A program made the translations under genes and the position numbers. Below the pieces are notes generated by a model. The model was not told where the DNA came from. It made no database searches and saw nothing but the letters and a program-made list of their open reading frames with translations. DNA of 64,000 bases from an uncultured Fibrobacterota bacterium (GTDB taxonomy: Bacteria; Fibrobacterota; Fibrobacteria; Fibrobacterales; Fibrobacteraceae), in the NCBI GenBank assembly GCA_903876665.1, contig CAIRAY010000043.1:1-64000 (forward strand), given 5' to 3'. Each line of letters begins with the position of its first letter. Position 1 is the stretch's first letter. Shown here in pieces: positions 43,247 to 50,881 of the stretch.

Positions 43247-44359
43247 TTAGAATGTCAGACGCCAGCCAATGGTACCCTGGGCAAATAGCAAGGTGTTGCT
43301 AAGACCGGGGGACTTCCAAGGGTTTTGCACGCCGTTAGTCAAGTCCAGTTGAAAGATCAACTTGGAGCTTTCGGAAGTAAATACCTGGACGGCTGGGGTA
43401 ATGCTGGCATACACTTCCTCACCGGGTTGTGGTGCGTAGGTGTTAATGAAGTTGTGGTAGAGGAATGAGCCACCCAGGGTGGTGCGGAGAACCTTGTTGT
43501 GACGATAGGTTAATTTGAGGTAACCACCATGAGCGATGGCATCATCGTAAGAATTGGCAATGCGATCCTGCCACCAGCCAAAGGAACCTTCGGCGCGAGC
43601 CGCCCAAGCTCCATGAGTGTAGGATACGCCTGCAGCGGCGCGACCCATGCGTTTTTGGTCCTCTGAATTCCAGAGTCCACCTGCTCCGGAAAGATGGAAC
43701 TTGAGGTGGCCCAAATCGGGTTCAATATGCGCCATAAATGTGGGGGTTTGTTCCTTGACATCCCGACTCGATCCTGTGATCAGGTAGATGTAAGTAGGCA
43801 TGGATAGGGCATCGCCGAATTCGAAGGTGCGAACATATTCAAGACCTGCATCTGGAAACAGACCGGTCCAGGGGTCGATGGCGTATTTGGATCCGTTGAT
43901 TACATCTTCCCAAAAAAGGTCCGTGCCATATTCCCAGGTGAAGCGGGGATGCACATAACCCACAGAAATTTCGGAACTTGGGGAAAGAATAGCCTTTACC
44001 GAGGCGCGAGCAAATTCATCGAACTTGACTTCGGTTTTTTTGGGCTTTTGGTCGCCAATGGCTTTGCCAAAAACAGGAGAAGCGCCCGAGCTCCCGTCAA
44101 TGCCAATAAAGGGCCGGACATCTACCGATAATTTTTCGCTCACATCCCAACGGAACATGGGGAAAATGCGAAGCATGCTGACCCCGCTCCAGTCGGACTG
44201 GGTGGTCTGGGTCGTGGTGTTGTTGGCAATGATGTCGGTCACGCCAGAGGTTCTGCTCACCAACGAAAAAACCGTGTGTCCTCCGACAGAGACCTGCGCA
44301 ACAACGAGTTGGGCGGATAGAACCATCGCAAAAGCGATTTTGTGTGCAATTTTGGTCAT
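43247..44359 (-). CDS. Probable outer-membrane beta-barrel protein of the flavin/redox operon
   Basis: This is a 370-residue protein with a signal peptide (to about 21, ending LVVAQ). The rest is amphipathic beta strands with aromatic girdles (FPMFRWDVSEKLSVDVRPFIG, EISVGYVHPRFTWEYGTDLFW, LKLTYRHNKVLRTTLGGSFLY), ending in FAQGTIGWRLTF with a C-terminal Phe, a common barrel signature. I do not recognise a named family, though outer-membrane barrels often accompany flavin-based extracytosolic electron transfer sets. It lies 25 nt before the FMN-binding gene and 11 nt after the DUF4405-like gene. It may be a porin for the substrate or acceptor of the redox system. Confidence 0.75.
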   Translation of the reverse strand: MTKIAHKIAFAMVLSAQLVVAQVSVGGHTVFSLVSRTSGVTDIIANNTTTQTTQSDWSGVSMLRIFPMFRWDVSEKLSVDVRPFIGIDGSSGASPVFGKAIGDQKPKKTEVKFDEFARASVKAILSPSSEISVGYVHPRFTWEYGTDLFWEDVINGSKYAIDPWTGLFPDAGLEYVRTFEFGDALSMPTYIYLITGSSRDVKEQTPTFMAHIEPDLGHLKFHLSGAGGLWNSEDQKRMGRAAAGVSYTHGAWAARAEGSFGWWQDRIANSYDDAIAHGGYLKLTYRHNKVLRTTLGGSFLYHNFINTYAPQPGEEVYASITPAVQVFTSESSKLIFQLDLTNGVQNPWKSPGLSNTLLFAQGTIGWRLTF

Positions 44360-44370
44360 GGATAGAATCC

Positions 44371-44778
44371 TTATTTAAGAGCCGCTTTGATAAGCCAGGT
44401 TAACCGTTTCCAATTCAGAACAAGATGAACTACTAAACCGACCAGGAATAAAATCCCGGCGGTATCGTGGAGATAGGCGAGAAAGGTGAAGGAGAATTTT
44501 TCAAAGACTCCTTTTTCCGCGAGGAAGTCGTACCATGCAATGGGGAAGGGCATTTTTACAATACTGGTCAGAATAAGAAACAGGGCGCACAAAATCATTA
44601 TCGCATCCACAATCAGGCGGATTTTATTGGTGCGTGCCGTTTGGGCGAGCTTCTGTGCCTGAGTCATGGGAGGGACAGGCACAGATTGCTTCACAGGCTG
44701 TGCCACGGGCTGAACCACCGGCTGTTCTAGCGGCTGAAGCTTAATTTGGGGCGCGGGCTGCGTCAATTCGTCCTCCAT
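44371..44778 (-). CDS. DUF4405-like membrane protein (cytochrome b-like)
   Basis: This 135-residue protein has an N-terminal Gln/Pro-rich cytoplasmic stretch and two membrane segments (about 50-72 and 100-122). The second carries two His residues (YLHDTAGILFLVGLVVHLVLNW), a pattern of DUF4405 proteins thought to bind haem b. It would pass electrons across the inner membrane to the periplasmic flavoprotein of the same operon. It is short for an electron carrier; only two His are evident in the membrane, so haem binding may need a dimer. Gaps to its neighbours are 9 and 11 nt. Confidence 0.72.
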   Translation of the reverse strand: MEDELTQPAPQIKLQPLEQPVVQPVAQPVKQSVPVPPMTQAQKLAQTARTNKIRLIVDAIMILCALFLILTSIVKMPFPIAWYDFLAEKGVFEKFSFTFLAYLHDTAGILFLVGLVVHLVLNWKRLTWLIKAALK

Positions 44779-44787
44779 GCAAGTTTA

Positions 44788-45039
44788 TCATTCTTCGGAT
44801 GCACCCGTTGTTCCGTCCGTTGAGCTGGAGGACGCTTCAACGATGCTGGAAGAGGCTCCATCCGTTGAGTTGGAGGATGTTCCGTCAGGGTCGCTGGAAG
44901 AGGTTCCATCCGTCAAACTTGAGGATATTGCTCCCGGTGAGGGCACCGTCGGAATGCCAATGGAGGCTTGGCAACTAAGGGTTACGAGGATGCCCAAAAG
45001 GAGTGCGATGAGTATTGCCAGTTTTTTTGAGTGGGTCAT
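44788..45039 (-). CDS. Small Ser-rich lipoprotein
   Basis: This 83-residue protein has a hydrophobic leader ending in a lipobox (ILVTLSCQAS, Cys about residue 23), then only a low-complexity chain of Ser, Thr, Gly and Asp (SSSLTDGTSSS-like units). It has no folded domain. It follows the larger lipoprotein by 3 nt and precedes the DUF4405-like gene by 9 nt, so it is clearly inside the operon. The composition is like the linkers of neighbouring secreted proteins. It might be a spacer, a decoy lipoprotein, or the remnant of a protein that lost its C-terminal domain. Confidence 0.6.
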   Translation of the reverse strand: MTHSKKLAILIALLLGILVTLSCQASIGIPTVPSPGAISSSLTDGTSSSDPDGTSSNSTDGASSSIVEASSSSTDGTTGASEE

Positions 45040-45042
45040 AAC

Positions 45043-46035
45043 TTACTCCGTATAGGCGGTGTAGGACAATATATTGGCGGTGGTTGGTGCAGAAATGGAG
45101 GCAGTGGAAGGGATATGGGACCCGTCAAAAACGAATGTTCCACAGGTGTGTTGGGTCAGGAAGGTTAATGAGCTAAGAATATTTGGGGTAACGGTAAGAT
45201 CCTTGGCAATCTTGTTCATATTGGCGACTTCAGAGCAGAAACGATATGTTCCGGGGGCGACGACATGATCCAGTGAATCCGTAAAATTCCAGCGGGCCTG
45301 GACGGTATTTTCGGGATGGGTTGGTGTTATGGCTCTGGAGGCACCTGCAACACCATCGAGGAATTTATTGCTATCAGCCCTCCAAACAAAAGGGGTTACA
45401 TCTTTGGGCCAAATAATGGCTTGGAGCCAACGACGATAATCTAACCCGTTTGGATCAAGGCTCTTGATCACAATGCCCGTTTTGCTGAACCATTGGGGCA
45501 CGTGTAGTTCCATTGGGTCCTTTCGGTACACTAACTGAGGATTGAGGAGAAGGGTTTTCACATATTGGCTATCCGCATTTTCAATCCAAAAGATATAATC
45601 GGTTGCAGGTCTGGTTGAATCAGCCATGGCTGCATACCGGGTCCCAATATTTATTGGACCGTTGTAGCGAAGGTCCAGAACCAGGTTCGTTGGAGGAGCC
45701 ACCGAAGAGGAACTTCCATCGGTGGTACTGGATGATGCAAGCACTGCGGAGGAGGAAGGAGCCACCGAAGAGGAGGCGAGCACCGAAGAAGATGAGGCAA
45801 GGGAGGAGGACGCACCTTCCGAAGATGAAGCACCTTCCGAAGATGAAGCGCCGTCTGAGGATGACCCTTGTTCGGAGGAGGTCAGCACCGAAGAGGATGC
45901 TGCTACAGAGGATGTAGCCACAGGGGCAGGCTTGAATGAGGAAGAAAGTGGGCCTTCAATGCATGCGGCCAGAAGCAAGGTGGCACAAATGGGTGCAATC
46001 AGCCATGCATGTTTTTGAAGAGATTTCTGAATCAT
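45043..46035 (-). CDS. DUF2271-like lipoprotein with Ser-rich linker, possible flavoprotein
   Basis: This protein of about 330 residues has a lipobox (LLLAACIEG), a long Ser-rich linker to about residue 120 built partly from an 18-bp coding repeat (units SSSEGA), and a C-terminal domain like DUF2271: ENADSQYVKTLLL, LHVPQWFSKTG, then LDGVAGASRAITPTHPEN and APGTYRFCSEVAN. In DUF2271 proteins a DavtGAT motif is a proposed flavinylation site. Here it reads DGVAGAS (about 227-233), with Ser instead of Thr, so FMN attachment is possible but not certain. First gene of the redox operon. ATG 46035 is chosen because the lipoprotein leader follows directly. Confidence 0.72.
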   Translation of the reverse strand: MIQKSLQKHAWLIAPICATLLLAACIEGPLSSSFKPAPVATSSVAASSSVLTSSEQGSSSDGASSSEGASSSEGASSSLASSSSVLASSSVAPSSSAVLASSSTTDGSSSSVAPPTNLVLDLRYNGPINIGTRYAAMADSTRPATDYIFWIENADSQYVKTLLLNPQLVYRKDPMELHVPQWFSKTGIVIKSLDPNGLDYRRWLQAIIWPKDVTPFVWRADSNKFLDGVAGASRAITPTHPENTVQARWNFTDSLDHVVAPGTYRFCSEVANMNKIAKDLTVTPNILSSLTFLTQHTCGTFVFDGSHIPSTASISAPTTANILSYTAYTE

Positions 46036-46046
46036 AGTTCCTCGCA

Positions 46047-46069
46047 AATCAAAGAGCTTCTATTTGATT
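46047..46069 (-). promoter_or_regulatory. Inverted repeat in front of the redox operon
   Basis: AATCAAA (46047-46053) and TTTGATT (46063-46069) form a perfect 7-bp inverted repeat with a 9-nt spacer, only 12 nt before ATG 46035. It may be an operator for the AraC-type regulator encoded next door. The rest of the gap 46036-46156 is AT-rich. Confidence 0.35.
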
Positions 46070-46156
46070 GTACCCACTCGGATTACCTTCAAAATAGACT
46101 GGTTTACAGTTTACACCAAATATTTTAAAATTTCAAGCATATTTTTGCGCAAATGA

Positions 46157-46888
46157 TCATTTGGGTGTGGTGGCCCCTTGCCACTTGCTGGGGCGACATC
46201 CGAATTCTTGCTGAAAAAACCGATTGAATGATGACCGAGAGGAGAACCCAGCCATCTTGGCTAGGGCTTCTATGGTGAATTTTTCGTTGACCGAAAGGCT
46301 GTGCAACCGTTGGTATTCCTTTATCCGGAAGCGGTTTAGGATTTGATTGAAATTGTCGCCCAATTTCCGATTGATGACTTTGGATAGAATGTTTCGATTG
46401 GTTCCCAGTATGCGGGCCAAACCGTTCAAGGTTAACTTGGGATCAGTGAACAACTGAGTCGAGGTCATTGCTTCCAAGAATGAATTGTAGATGGGGTCAT
46501 CCGATGAATTTTCTGTGAAGGAGGGATGAGTCTGTTCCCATCGCGCAATAACCCGGGCCAAATCCTGGATAGCAACGGGCTTGCGAAGATAGTCAAAGGC
46601 TCCTAGGCGGATGGCTTCGATGGCGGAATCCAATTCAGCGAAGCCCGTGAGCAAAACCACCTCAGGTCGCTTAGTTGATGGGATTGCCTGGAAATCCCTT
46701 AAAAGGTCAATTCCGCTTTTGTCGGGCATTCGGATGTCGGAAAGCACCAAAGGAAATGACCCGGATTGGAATTCCTTCATGGCGATCACAACGGATTCGC
46801 AAAGGGTGGGTAAATGACCGAGTACTTTCAAGGCGTCCCCGTAGCTTTCGAGGCAATCGGCATCGTCATCAACGACAAGAATATTCAT
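46157..46888 (-). CDS. Response regulator with AraC-type output
   Basis: This 243-residue protein has a receiver domain (Asp7-Asp9, phospho-acceptor Asp51 in LSDIRMPD, Thr in VVLLTGF, Lys in YLRKP) and a C-terminal AraC/XylS DNA-binding domain (LTLNGLARILGTNRNILSKVINRKLG; FTIEALAKMAGFSSRSSFNRFFQQEFGCRPSKW). Both helix-turn-helix units look complete. It is the last gene of the six-gene signalling operon and overlaps the upstream histidine kinase gene by ATGA, so that kinase is the likely partner. It stands right upstream of the redox operon in the same direction, which makes that operon a natural target. The target is inference. Confidence 0.93.
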   Translation of the reverse strand: MNILVVDDDADCLESYGDALKVLGHLPTLCESVVIAMKEFQSGSFPLVLSDIRMPDKSGIDLLRDFQAIPSTKRPEVVLLTGFAELDSAIEAIRLGAFDYLRKPVAIQDLARVIARWEQTHPSFTENSSDDPIYNSFLEAMTSTQLFTDPKLTLNGLARILGTNRNILSKVINRKLGDNFNQILNRFRIKEYQRLHSLSVNEKFTIEALAKMAGFSSRSSFNRFFQQEFGCRPSKWQGATTPK

Positions 46889-47958
46889 GGTTTGCTCCGG
46901 TCTTGAAATAATCTAAAAATCAAGCGGACAATGGCTCCGCCTTGTGGGTGATCCGCTAGCATGATCTCTGCGCCCCAAGCGCGTAAAGTCGATTGGACGA
47001 TGGCCAGTCCAAGCCCCATTCCGCGGTCGCGCGTAGTGAAGAATGGTTCCAAAGCCCGTCCCAGATTGGCTCCAAATCCGACTCCGGTATCCCGGATTGA
47101 GATTGCTAAAATTTCGGAAGTGGTTGTGGCCTCGATGGTGATGTTTCGACCCACCTTGTACTGGTTTTCCAAGGATTGGATGGCGTTGGTCATTATGCTT
47201 GCCAAGGACATTTCCAGGTCCGCAGGACTCGCCCAAATGAGGGGCAGTTCGGGGGGTAATTTCTTAATCAAGGTTATTCTTGCGCTAGTCATTCGCTCTG
47301 CGAAAATTGAGGTCGCATCGTCAATTGCATGGGACGGTGAGGATGCGGAGGGTTGTTCTTCGCTCCAGGTTCCATGGCGGCGCAATTGTTCAACCGTCCC
47401 AGCCATCCGTTCGGACAATTTTTCGATTCGGTCCGCATACTTGGCGATGGTCGCAGGTTCTAAAACCGGTTCTTTTTCAACATACATCTTTAGAGAAGAT
47501 GCACTGAGCAAAAGGGAATTGAGGGGTTGGTTCATTTCGTGGGAAACAAGGGAGGCCAGGGAGCTTGAGGTCAGAACCCGAAAGGCTTTTTGCATCGAAT
47601 CGTTCAGATGGACGGATTCTGAAATGTCTTCGTATATCACCATAATATTTTCGTTTGCGCCAGACACCCCCTGAATCGGAATCGCTGTCACATGGACGCT
47701 AATATTTTGAAATGGCCCCAGATTGTGTTTGGTAAATTGCTGCGTTTTTCCATCCAGCATCCCTTGTTTGCATGGGCAGTCTTGGCAATAATCCTGGTGG
47801 CCAAAAAAGCCAAAATAGCAGAATGGCAATTTAGAAAAATCCACGTGGTGGAACATGTTTTGAATGGTCCTATTTGCCTGGACCACCTGGAAGTCTTTAT
47901 CGAGAATGTAGACTCCAAAAGGCATTAAATCAATAAGGTTCGTCCAGTCCGGAGTCAT
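46885..47958 (-). CDS. Histidine kinase with cysteine-bearing PAS domain
   Basis: This is a 357-residue soluble kinase without membrane segments. An N-terminal PAS domain (about 8-115) contains Cys47, Cys58, Cys61 and Cys63 (FCYFGFF and YCQDCPC), a spacing C-x10-C-x2-C-x-C that could hold a metal or Fe-S cluster or act as a thiol switch. The dimerisation domain has His140 in SHEMNQPLN. The ATPase domain shows the N box (IMTNAIQSL), DTGVGF and MGLGLAIV. It overlaps both neighbours by ATGA; the response regulator that follows is the likely partner. Many PAS kinases carry a shorter CxxC pattern, so redox sensing is a reasonable but unproven reading. The flavin/redox operon downstream supports it. 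Confidence 0.9.
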   Translation of the reverse strand: MTPDWTNLIDLMPFGVYILDKDFQVVQANRTIQNMFHHVDFSKLPFCYFGFFGHQDYCQDCPCKQGMLDGKTQQFTKHNLGPFQNISVHVTAIPIQGVSGANENIMVIYEDISESVHLNDSMQKAFRVLTSSSLASLVSHEMNQPLNSLLLSASSLKMYVEKEPVLEPATIAKYADRIEKLSERMAGTVEQLRRHGTWSEEQPSASSPSHAIDDATSIFAERMTSARITLIKKLPPELPLIWASPADLEMSLASIMTNAIQSLENQYKVGRNITIEATTTSEILAISIRDTGVGFGANLGRALEPFFTTRDRGMGLGLAIVQSTLRAWGAEIMLADHPQGGAIVRLIFRLFQDRSKP

Positions 47959-48410
47959 CGCCGCCCTTTGTTGATTTGACCCTCGACCGCGGTTTTTAGC
48001 TTTAGGTTGTCAATGGGTTTAAGAATCACATCGTCCATTCCTGCATCGATGCAGCGTTCATGTTCTGTTTGCAAAATGCCTGCGGTCAAGGCGACAATTG
48101 GAATACCACGTAAGTCCGGGGATTCCCGCAACCTCCGAGTAGTTTCGTATCCGTCCATCAGAGGCATTTGCACATCCATAAGGATTACATCGGGTTTTTT
48201 CTGGCAACAAATGGCGATGGCTTCGTAACCGCTTTTAGCTTCCCAAACCATGGCGAAAGGGAAAATCTGTAGCAAAATTTCGCGATTCATGAAGCGCATC
48301 ACGGCGTCATCATCAACCAGAAGGATGGAATGCCCAATTCCTAGATCACGATTTTGTTGCTGCGTTGTGTCCATAGAATGCTCGTTATTGGTCCACCCCG
48401 TTGCGACCAT
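47955..48410 (-). CDS. Single-domain response regulator
   Basis: This 151-residue protein contains only a receiver domain after a polar N-terminus of about 27 residues. Acidic DDD (33-35), phospho-acceptor Asp79 (VILMDVQMPLMDG), Thr in IVALTAG and Lys in VILKPID are present. It overlaps the kinase gene by ATGA and starts 4 nt after the CheA gene. An internal ATG at 48374 would shorten the N-terminus and cannot be excluded. It could act as a CheY-like partner of the neighbouring CheA or as an intermediate in a phosphorelay. Confidence 0.88.
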   Translation of the reverse strand: MVATGWTNNEHSMDTTQQQNRDLGIGHSILLVDDDAVMRFMNREILLQIFPFAMVWEAKSGYEAIAICCQKKPDVILMDVQMPLMDGYETTRRLRESPDLRGIPIVALTAGILQTEHERCIDAGMDDVILKPIDNLKLKTAVEGQINKGRR

Positions 48411-48414
48411 TTTC

Positions 48415-50448
48415 CTACTGCACGATCACCCGGTCAAAGTCGACGACCATGGCCACATTGCCATCGCCCATAATGGCGCCTCCCTGGAAGATGGAGTCAT
48501 CAGTATGGAGGCCGTCGATATTTTTTAGGACTACCTGCTGAATGCCTTCAATGTCGTCTACATGTGCCGCAAAGGACTGGGTCTTGTTTTTTAACACCAC
48601 GAACATTCCCCGTCCAAATTGGTTCTCCTTGCTGACAAAATTCATATTGTGGAATATTTTAGAAAGGGAAACAATGGGCAGGCAATGATCCCCGTCTTTT
48701 ACGCATAGGCCTTTTCCGACAACCGAGATCACCACGGCCGTGCTGGATTGGAAGCTGCGGATGATCCGGTCCAAAGGGAATACATAGCGGTTCTGATTCA
48801 AAAGAACGATGAAGCCGTTAAAAATTTGTGTGCTGACGGTTTTGGGAATCGCGATGGTGAAAGTGGAGCCTTTGCCTTTTTGACTCACCACTTTAATACT
48901 TCCGCCCATGCCTTCAATGGCGCGTTTTACCACATCCATTCCGACTCCCCGTCCCGAGATTTCCGAAACTTCGTTTGCGGTGGAGACTCCAGACTGGAAG
49001 ATTAAATTGATGGCGTCCTGTTCGGAAAGCGTGGCGTTCTTCTCGATGATTCCCATGGTGACGGCTTTTTGAGTTAGCCGGTCAAAATCAAGTCCCTGTC
49101 CATCGTCAGAAATATCCAGAATGATGGCGACGGCTGTTTCGGTTATGGCAATATTGACTGAGCCAAGGGTGGGTTTGCCCTGGTTTGCCCTGATGTCCGG
49201 AGTCTCAATTCCGTGATCGGCCGAATTGCGTGCCATGTGTACCAACGGGGCTTCGATGATATCGGCAATGCTTTTATCTACCGAAATTTCGCCCCCCTGG
49301 ACGGTGGTTTCAATTTGTTTGTTCCGCGCAGTGGCAATATCACGGATAATGCGGGGAAGTTTTTGCAGAATGGGATGCAGTGGCACTTTGCGGATGTTCA
49401 TGATGCTGGTTTGCAAAGACCGGGAAAGTTCGCTGAAGGCCTCGTTTACCCGGCGGAATTCCAAGGAAAACACCTGTTGTTGCTTATCATTTGAAATCGT
49501 GGTATGCAGGTGGTTATACATTTCTCCGATGGTGAGCAATTCTCCCACATGGGCCAAAAAGGCATCGATTTTCGATTCCGCAATGCGCATGGTTTTGTCG
49601 GTGGATTTTTGTTGGGATTCGCTTGTGGGAGCGATGGTCGCTGCTGGTTGATGATCGTGGCTGAACTTCTCAATGATGTCGCATTTTTCGAGGAGGGATT
49701 CCCGGGTGATTGGATCATCAAGCCCAATGGAATTTCCTAGCAATTCCACCAAGGCCACAGCATCCTCAATCCCTTGTTTTGCCCGGGGGTCTTCCACATT
49801 CTGTTGCCAGGACTGAAATAGACCCTTGATGTCATTGATGGAGAGCTTTGAGCCCTTGGCTTTTAACTTCTGTTTGATTTGAGTGCATTCATTGATCTGG
49901 GCGGCCGCTACTTCCTTGGGAACATGGATTCCCGGTTGGCTGAGCTGCGCAAGGCGTTCCGCTTTATGAAATAGGTGATGAAACCCTCCCGCAGAAAGAT
50001 CTTGAAGTAACTCGGACCAAAGCGCTTCTTTGCTGATGTTGTCTGCAGTTGAGGCCGAATTGACCTCCTGGATCAGCTGGTCAAAGGCGGTAGAATCAGG
50101 GGTTTCTTCGCCGTTTTTGCGAACTCGCCCCAGGATGGCCATCAATTCATCGGTACCCTTTAACAATACGCTGACAATGGCAGGGGACGGGGCAATTTTC
50201 CCTTTGCGCACAAGGTCCAGAAGGGTTTCCAGGGAATGGGCAAGTAGCTTAACCTTCATCAACCCGAAATAGGTGGCATTGCCCTTGAGGGAATGGACTG
50301 GACGGAAAATGGACTGGACGATTTCTGTGTTGCCTGGGTCGGATTCCAGTTGTACAAACAGATCGCTAACCGTGCTCAGTCCATCCAGGGATTCGTCGAT
50401 GAATTCCTTGCGAAGGGCCAAATCTGCGTCTTCTTTGATTGGGCTCAT
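48415..50448 (-). CDS. cheA: CheA-type chemotaxis histidine kinase
   Basis: This 677-residue kinase has an Hpt domain with His52 (VHSLKGNATYFG), a variable middle, a dimerisation domain, an ATPase domain (HMARNSADHGIE, DDGQGLD, GRGVGMDVV, GSTFTIAIP) and a C-terminal CheW-like regulatory domain (GFIVLLNQNRYVFPLDRI onward). There is no P2 CheY-binding domain of the classical type that I can identify; about 190 residues of helical sequence lie in its place. It overlaps the downstream-lying response regulator genes on both sides (ATGA with the upstream one). No cheW, cheB or cheR is present in the window. Together with the two receptors in the neighbouring operon it may form a dedicated pathway. 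Confidence 0.92.
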   Translation of the reverse strand: MSPIKEDADLALRKEFIDESLDGLSTVSDLFVQLESDPGNTEIVQSIFRPVHSLKGNATYFGLMKVKLLAHSLETLLDLVRKGKIAPSPAIVSVLLKGTDELMAILGRVRKNGEETPDSTAFDQLIQEVNSASTADNISKEALWSELLQDLSAGGFHHLFHKAERLAQLSQPGIHVPKEVAAAQINECTQIKQKLKAKGSKLSINDIKGLFQSWQQNVEDPRAKQGIEDAVALVELLGNSIGLDDPITRESLLEKCDIIEKFSHDHQPAATIAPTSESQQKSTDKTMRIAESKIDAFLAHVGELLTIGEMYNHLHTTISNDKQQQVFSLEFRRVNEAFSELSRSLQTSIMNIRKVPLHPILQKLPRIIRDIATARNKQIETTVQGGEISVDKSIADIIEAPLVHMARNSADHGIETPDIRANQGKPTLGSVNIAITETAVAIILDISDDGQGLDFDRLTQKAVTMGIIEKNATLSEQDAINLIFQSGVSTANEVSEISGRGVGMDVVKRAIEGMGGSIKVVSQKGKGSTFTIAIPKTVSTQIFNGFIVLLNQNRYVFPLDRIIRSFQSSTAVVISVVGKGLCVKDGDHCLPIVSLSKIFHNMNFVSKENQFGRGMFVVLKNKTQSFAAHVDDIEGIQQVVLKNIDGLHTDDSIFQGGAIMGDGNVAMVVDFDRVIVQ

Positions 50449-50879
50449 TGGGCGTTTCCGGTGGATTGAGGTTTCATGCCCTGCAATTCGTGGAATTTAT
50501 GCTTCCAAAGATCCAATGCTTTGAGTGCATCGGAAACCGCGGACTCCAGTTCGGTCAAATCATGAAGAGGTTTGAAAACGCAGGTATCTGCTTGTAAGCG
50601 CATGCACGCCAACGCATTTTCAAGGGTGACGTATCCAGTGATCATGACCACATGGGTCATGGGATATTGGCTACGGACTTCTCGGAGCAAGGATACGCCA
50701 TCCATTTTTGGCATCATGATGTCGCTAATCACGACATCCACCGGGGCTTTTGCGAGAAGATCGAGCGCTTCTATTCCGTTGGAGGCTGTTTTAACGGAAT
50801 ACCCCAGCATGCGGAAATTTCTGGAGAGCATTTCGCAGATTTCTTTTTCATCATCAACAATCAGCAGAGAGCCGGCCAT
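50445..50879 (-). CDS. Single-domain response regulator
   Basis: This protein of about 144 residues has a receiver domain with a short helical tail. Asp-Asp-Glu near the start, phospho-acceptor Asp (VVISDIMMPKMDG), Thr in VVMITGY and Lys in CVFKPLHD are present. Two starts are possible: GTG 50885, which overlaps the upstream stop by GTGA, or ATG 50879, which has AAGGA at good distance and is preferred here. Its stop overlaps the CheA start by ATGA. It may receive phosphate from CheA or from the hybrid kinase upstream. Confidence 0.88.
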   Translation of the reverse strand: MAGSLLIVDDEKEICEMLSRNFRMLGYSVKTASNGIEALDLLAKAPVDVVISDIMMPKMDGVSLLREVRSQYPMTHVVMITGYVTLENALACMRLQADTCVFKPLHDLTELESAVSDALKALDLWKHKFHELQGMKPQSTGNAQ

Positions 50880-50881
50880 AG

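Noticed and set aside
45700-45900. Short tandem repeats in the Ser-rich linker as a possible phase-variation tract
   Set aside because: The unit is 18 bp, a multiple of three, so length change alters the linker but not the frame.
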